Assembly (NCBI GenBank): GCA_964468185.1
Contig: CAYXTR010000004.1
Coordinates: 62,001 to 126,000, forward strand
Source of the DNA: JANQFV01 sp964468185
Lineage (GTDB): Bacteria; Planctomycetota; Phycisphaerae; UBA1845; Fen-1342
Length of the DNA: 64,000 nucleotides
Reading direction: 5' to 3'
The notes beneath the pieces are model-generated. The model was not told where the DNA came from and made no database searches. It saw only the letters and a list, made by a program, of their open reading frames with translations. Both the position numbers and the translations under genes were made by a program. This document shows, in pieces, positions 63,188 through 64,000 of this stretch (positions within the stretch are counted from its first letter, which is position 1; every line of letters starts with the position of its first letter).

Positions 63188-63733
63188 TCAGAACCCGAGC
63201 GGAAAACGCCATCGCAAGTCATCCTCACGATATCTTCTCCGCAGCCAGTCTTCAAACTGCCGTGGCGTGGCATCGGGGTTTTCCTGCAGCCACGTGACAA
63301 CCTCATCGTCTAAGTCGCGGTGCCATTTTTGATACCCCCTGTGGGCTGCTTCATCAACGGCTTGCGTTGTGATCCTCGGGTCGCGAGGCTTGTAATGCCC
63401 CTTTGTGCCAGGGTTCTTCTGTAGTTGACGGTGCACCTTCGTTGAGACTGGATGGTGAATCTGACCTCTGGGCTTGGTCGCGCCGTGGAACCCCTTGCGA
63501 CCTATTCCGCGTCCCCCCAACAGGCCAATGATGGTCCGGCCGCCGGTGATGTACGCCGCATCGATCCCGAGTTGATCGCCGCCCCAGTACAGCAGCTCGT
63601 CCAGCGCTATTCCCGCCACCAGCCGGCTGACGGCCACCGCGCACGAAGCGGCATTGTGGCTCAGCACCCCGCTCGGACCCGCGTAGAAGCAGTGGTCCGT
63701 GTCAACTTTGAGGTTGGATCGGCCAGCGCGCTT
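63188..63733 (-). CDS. Orphan polymorphic-toxin C-terminal module with HINT end (SitA6-like)
   Basis: The frame opens after a TAG at 63734-63736 with SNLKVDTDHCFYAGPSGVLS, the same HINT end as in the other cassette, then a CAVAVSRLVAGIALDELL linker. The toxin domain (VDEAAHRGYQKWHRDLDDEV; LQENPDATPRQFEDWL; DLRWRFPLGF) resembles the SitA6-type toxin end. A GTG at 63665-63667 is the first plausible start. The 5' part of an RHS protein is missing, so this is a displaced cassette, likely not expressed as an exported toxin on its own. Confidence 0.65.
   Translation of the reverse strand, partial: KRAGRSNLKVDTDHCFYAGPSGVLSHNAASCAVAVSRLVAGIALDELLYWGGDQLGIDAAYITGGRTIIGLLGGRGIGRKGFHGATKPRGQIHHPVSTKVHRQLQKNPGTKGHYKPRDPRITTQAVDEAAHRGYQKWHRDLDDEVVTWLQENPDATPRQFEDWLRRRYREDDLRWRFPLGF
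63591..63703 (-). repeat. HINT-end direct repeat, copy A
   Basis: The 113-base block 63591-63703 matches 61852-61965. Its last 50 bases (63654-63703) are identical to 61916-61965. This is the HINT end and linker region shared by both cassettes. Confidence 0.9.
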
Positions 63734-63759
63734 CTAGCGCGCGGCGCTACGGCCGCGCG

Positions 63760-64000
63760 TCAGAACTTCAGCGTCCGCGAATCGCCGGCCTTCAGCGCCA
63801 GCGTCTCACCCGCCACGCGGACGGGGATTTCGACCTGGCGTTCACGGCCGAGCTCAAGGGTGATCTGCTCGCGCTCGATGTCAACGTGCAACGTGGCGCC
63901 GCCGACAACCAGATTGAAGCGCAACCGGCTCCACTGCGCGGGCAGCCGGGGATTGATCGACAGCCCCTCGTCGCCGATGTGTACGCCGCCGAAGCCGAAG
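63760..64000 (-). CDS. C-terminal end of a GH65-family glycoside phosphorylase (partial)
   Basis: An 79-residue open end on the minus strand, truncated by the window edge. It reads GGVHIGDEGLSINPRLPAQW, then LRFNLVVGGATLHVDIEREQ, the C-terminal beta-sandwich pattern of GH65 maltose/kojibiose/trehalose phosphorylases and relatives. Such enzymes release beta-glucose-1-phosphate, which PgmB (24120-24848) would process. The catalytic part is outside the window, so substrate is unknown. Confidence 0.7.
   Translation of the reverse strand, partial: FGFGGVHIGDEGLSINPRLPAQWSRLRFNLVVGGATLHVDIEREQITLELGRERQVEIPVRVAGETLALKAGDSRTLKF

Overview
The window is GC-rich, densely coded DNA from a bacterium that most resembles a planctomycete (Planctomycetota, possibly Phycisphaerae or a neighbouring class). 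This is an inference from gene content: an H-x10-DG prepilin-like pseudopilin, a YdjY-type protein, secretins with long TPR heads, a SecD-SecF fusion with very large periplasmic inserts, two GroEL paralogues around one groES, MlaE next to STAS and RsbW-like genes, and many lipoproteins with carboxypeptidase-regulatory-like repeats. No rRNA, CRISPR array or intact insertion sequence was seen.

Layout. 0.6-5.6 kb (+): SirB1-like protein, alkaline-phosphatase-superfamily enzyme, a short secretin N-domain protein, a small membrane protein and clpX. 5.8-8.1 kb (-): pseudopilin, NfuA-type Fe-S scaffold, a tRNA with anticodon UAA but no long variable arm, and YgfZ. 8.2-10.8 kb (+): cinA and a TPR protein. 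10.9-25 kb is mainly one long minus-strand series: pgmB, HEAT lipoprotein, RsbW-like kinase, STAS protein, mlaE, RNase HII-like nuclease, a 1392-residue secreted protein, a TPR-secretin and a YdjY/ExbD-like protein. A lipoprotein (-) and a response regulator (+) lie before it. 25.4-41.2 kb (mostly +): a sigma-70 factor behind an AT-rich dyad-rich leader, CoA-binding and STAS proteins, an Mpo1-like protein, a DUF4139 protein, a lipoprotein-like repeat protein, cysK, cysC, a PIG-L deacetylase and a papain-like protease with a C-terminal anchor. 41.3-46.4 kb (+): secDF and a LysM protein. 46.5-56.4 kb (-): a large chemoreceptor and a chaperone run groEL-groES-groEL-dnaJ-grpE-fmdB-atpC. 57-58.8 kb (+): a K+ channel with two RCK regions. 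58.8-64 kb (-): tandem 153/154-bp repeats touching a tRNA-Ser, lysC, an RHS core remnant, two orphan polymorphic-toxin/immunity cassettes and the C-terminal end of a GH65 phosphorylase.

How the genes fit together. ClpX, GroEL/ES, DnaJ and GrpE form the proteostasis set. SecDF with many signal peptides and lipoboxes indicates heavy export. The RsbW/STAS pair, the second STAS protein and the sigma factor suggest partner-switch regulation. CysK and CysC serve sulfur assimilation. PgmB could process beta-glucose-1-phosphate made by a GH65 phosphorylase such as the one at the window edge. The most unusual items are the class-I-shaped tRNA-Leu(UAA), the displaced toxin/immunity cassettes with shared HINT-end repeats, the two secretin-domain proteins with an almost identical linker, and the repeats at the tRNA-Ser 3' end.
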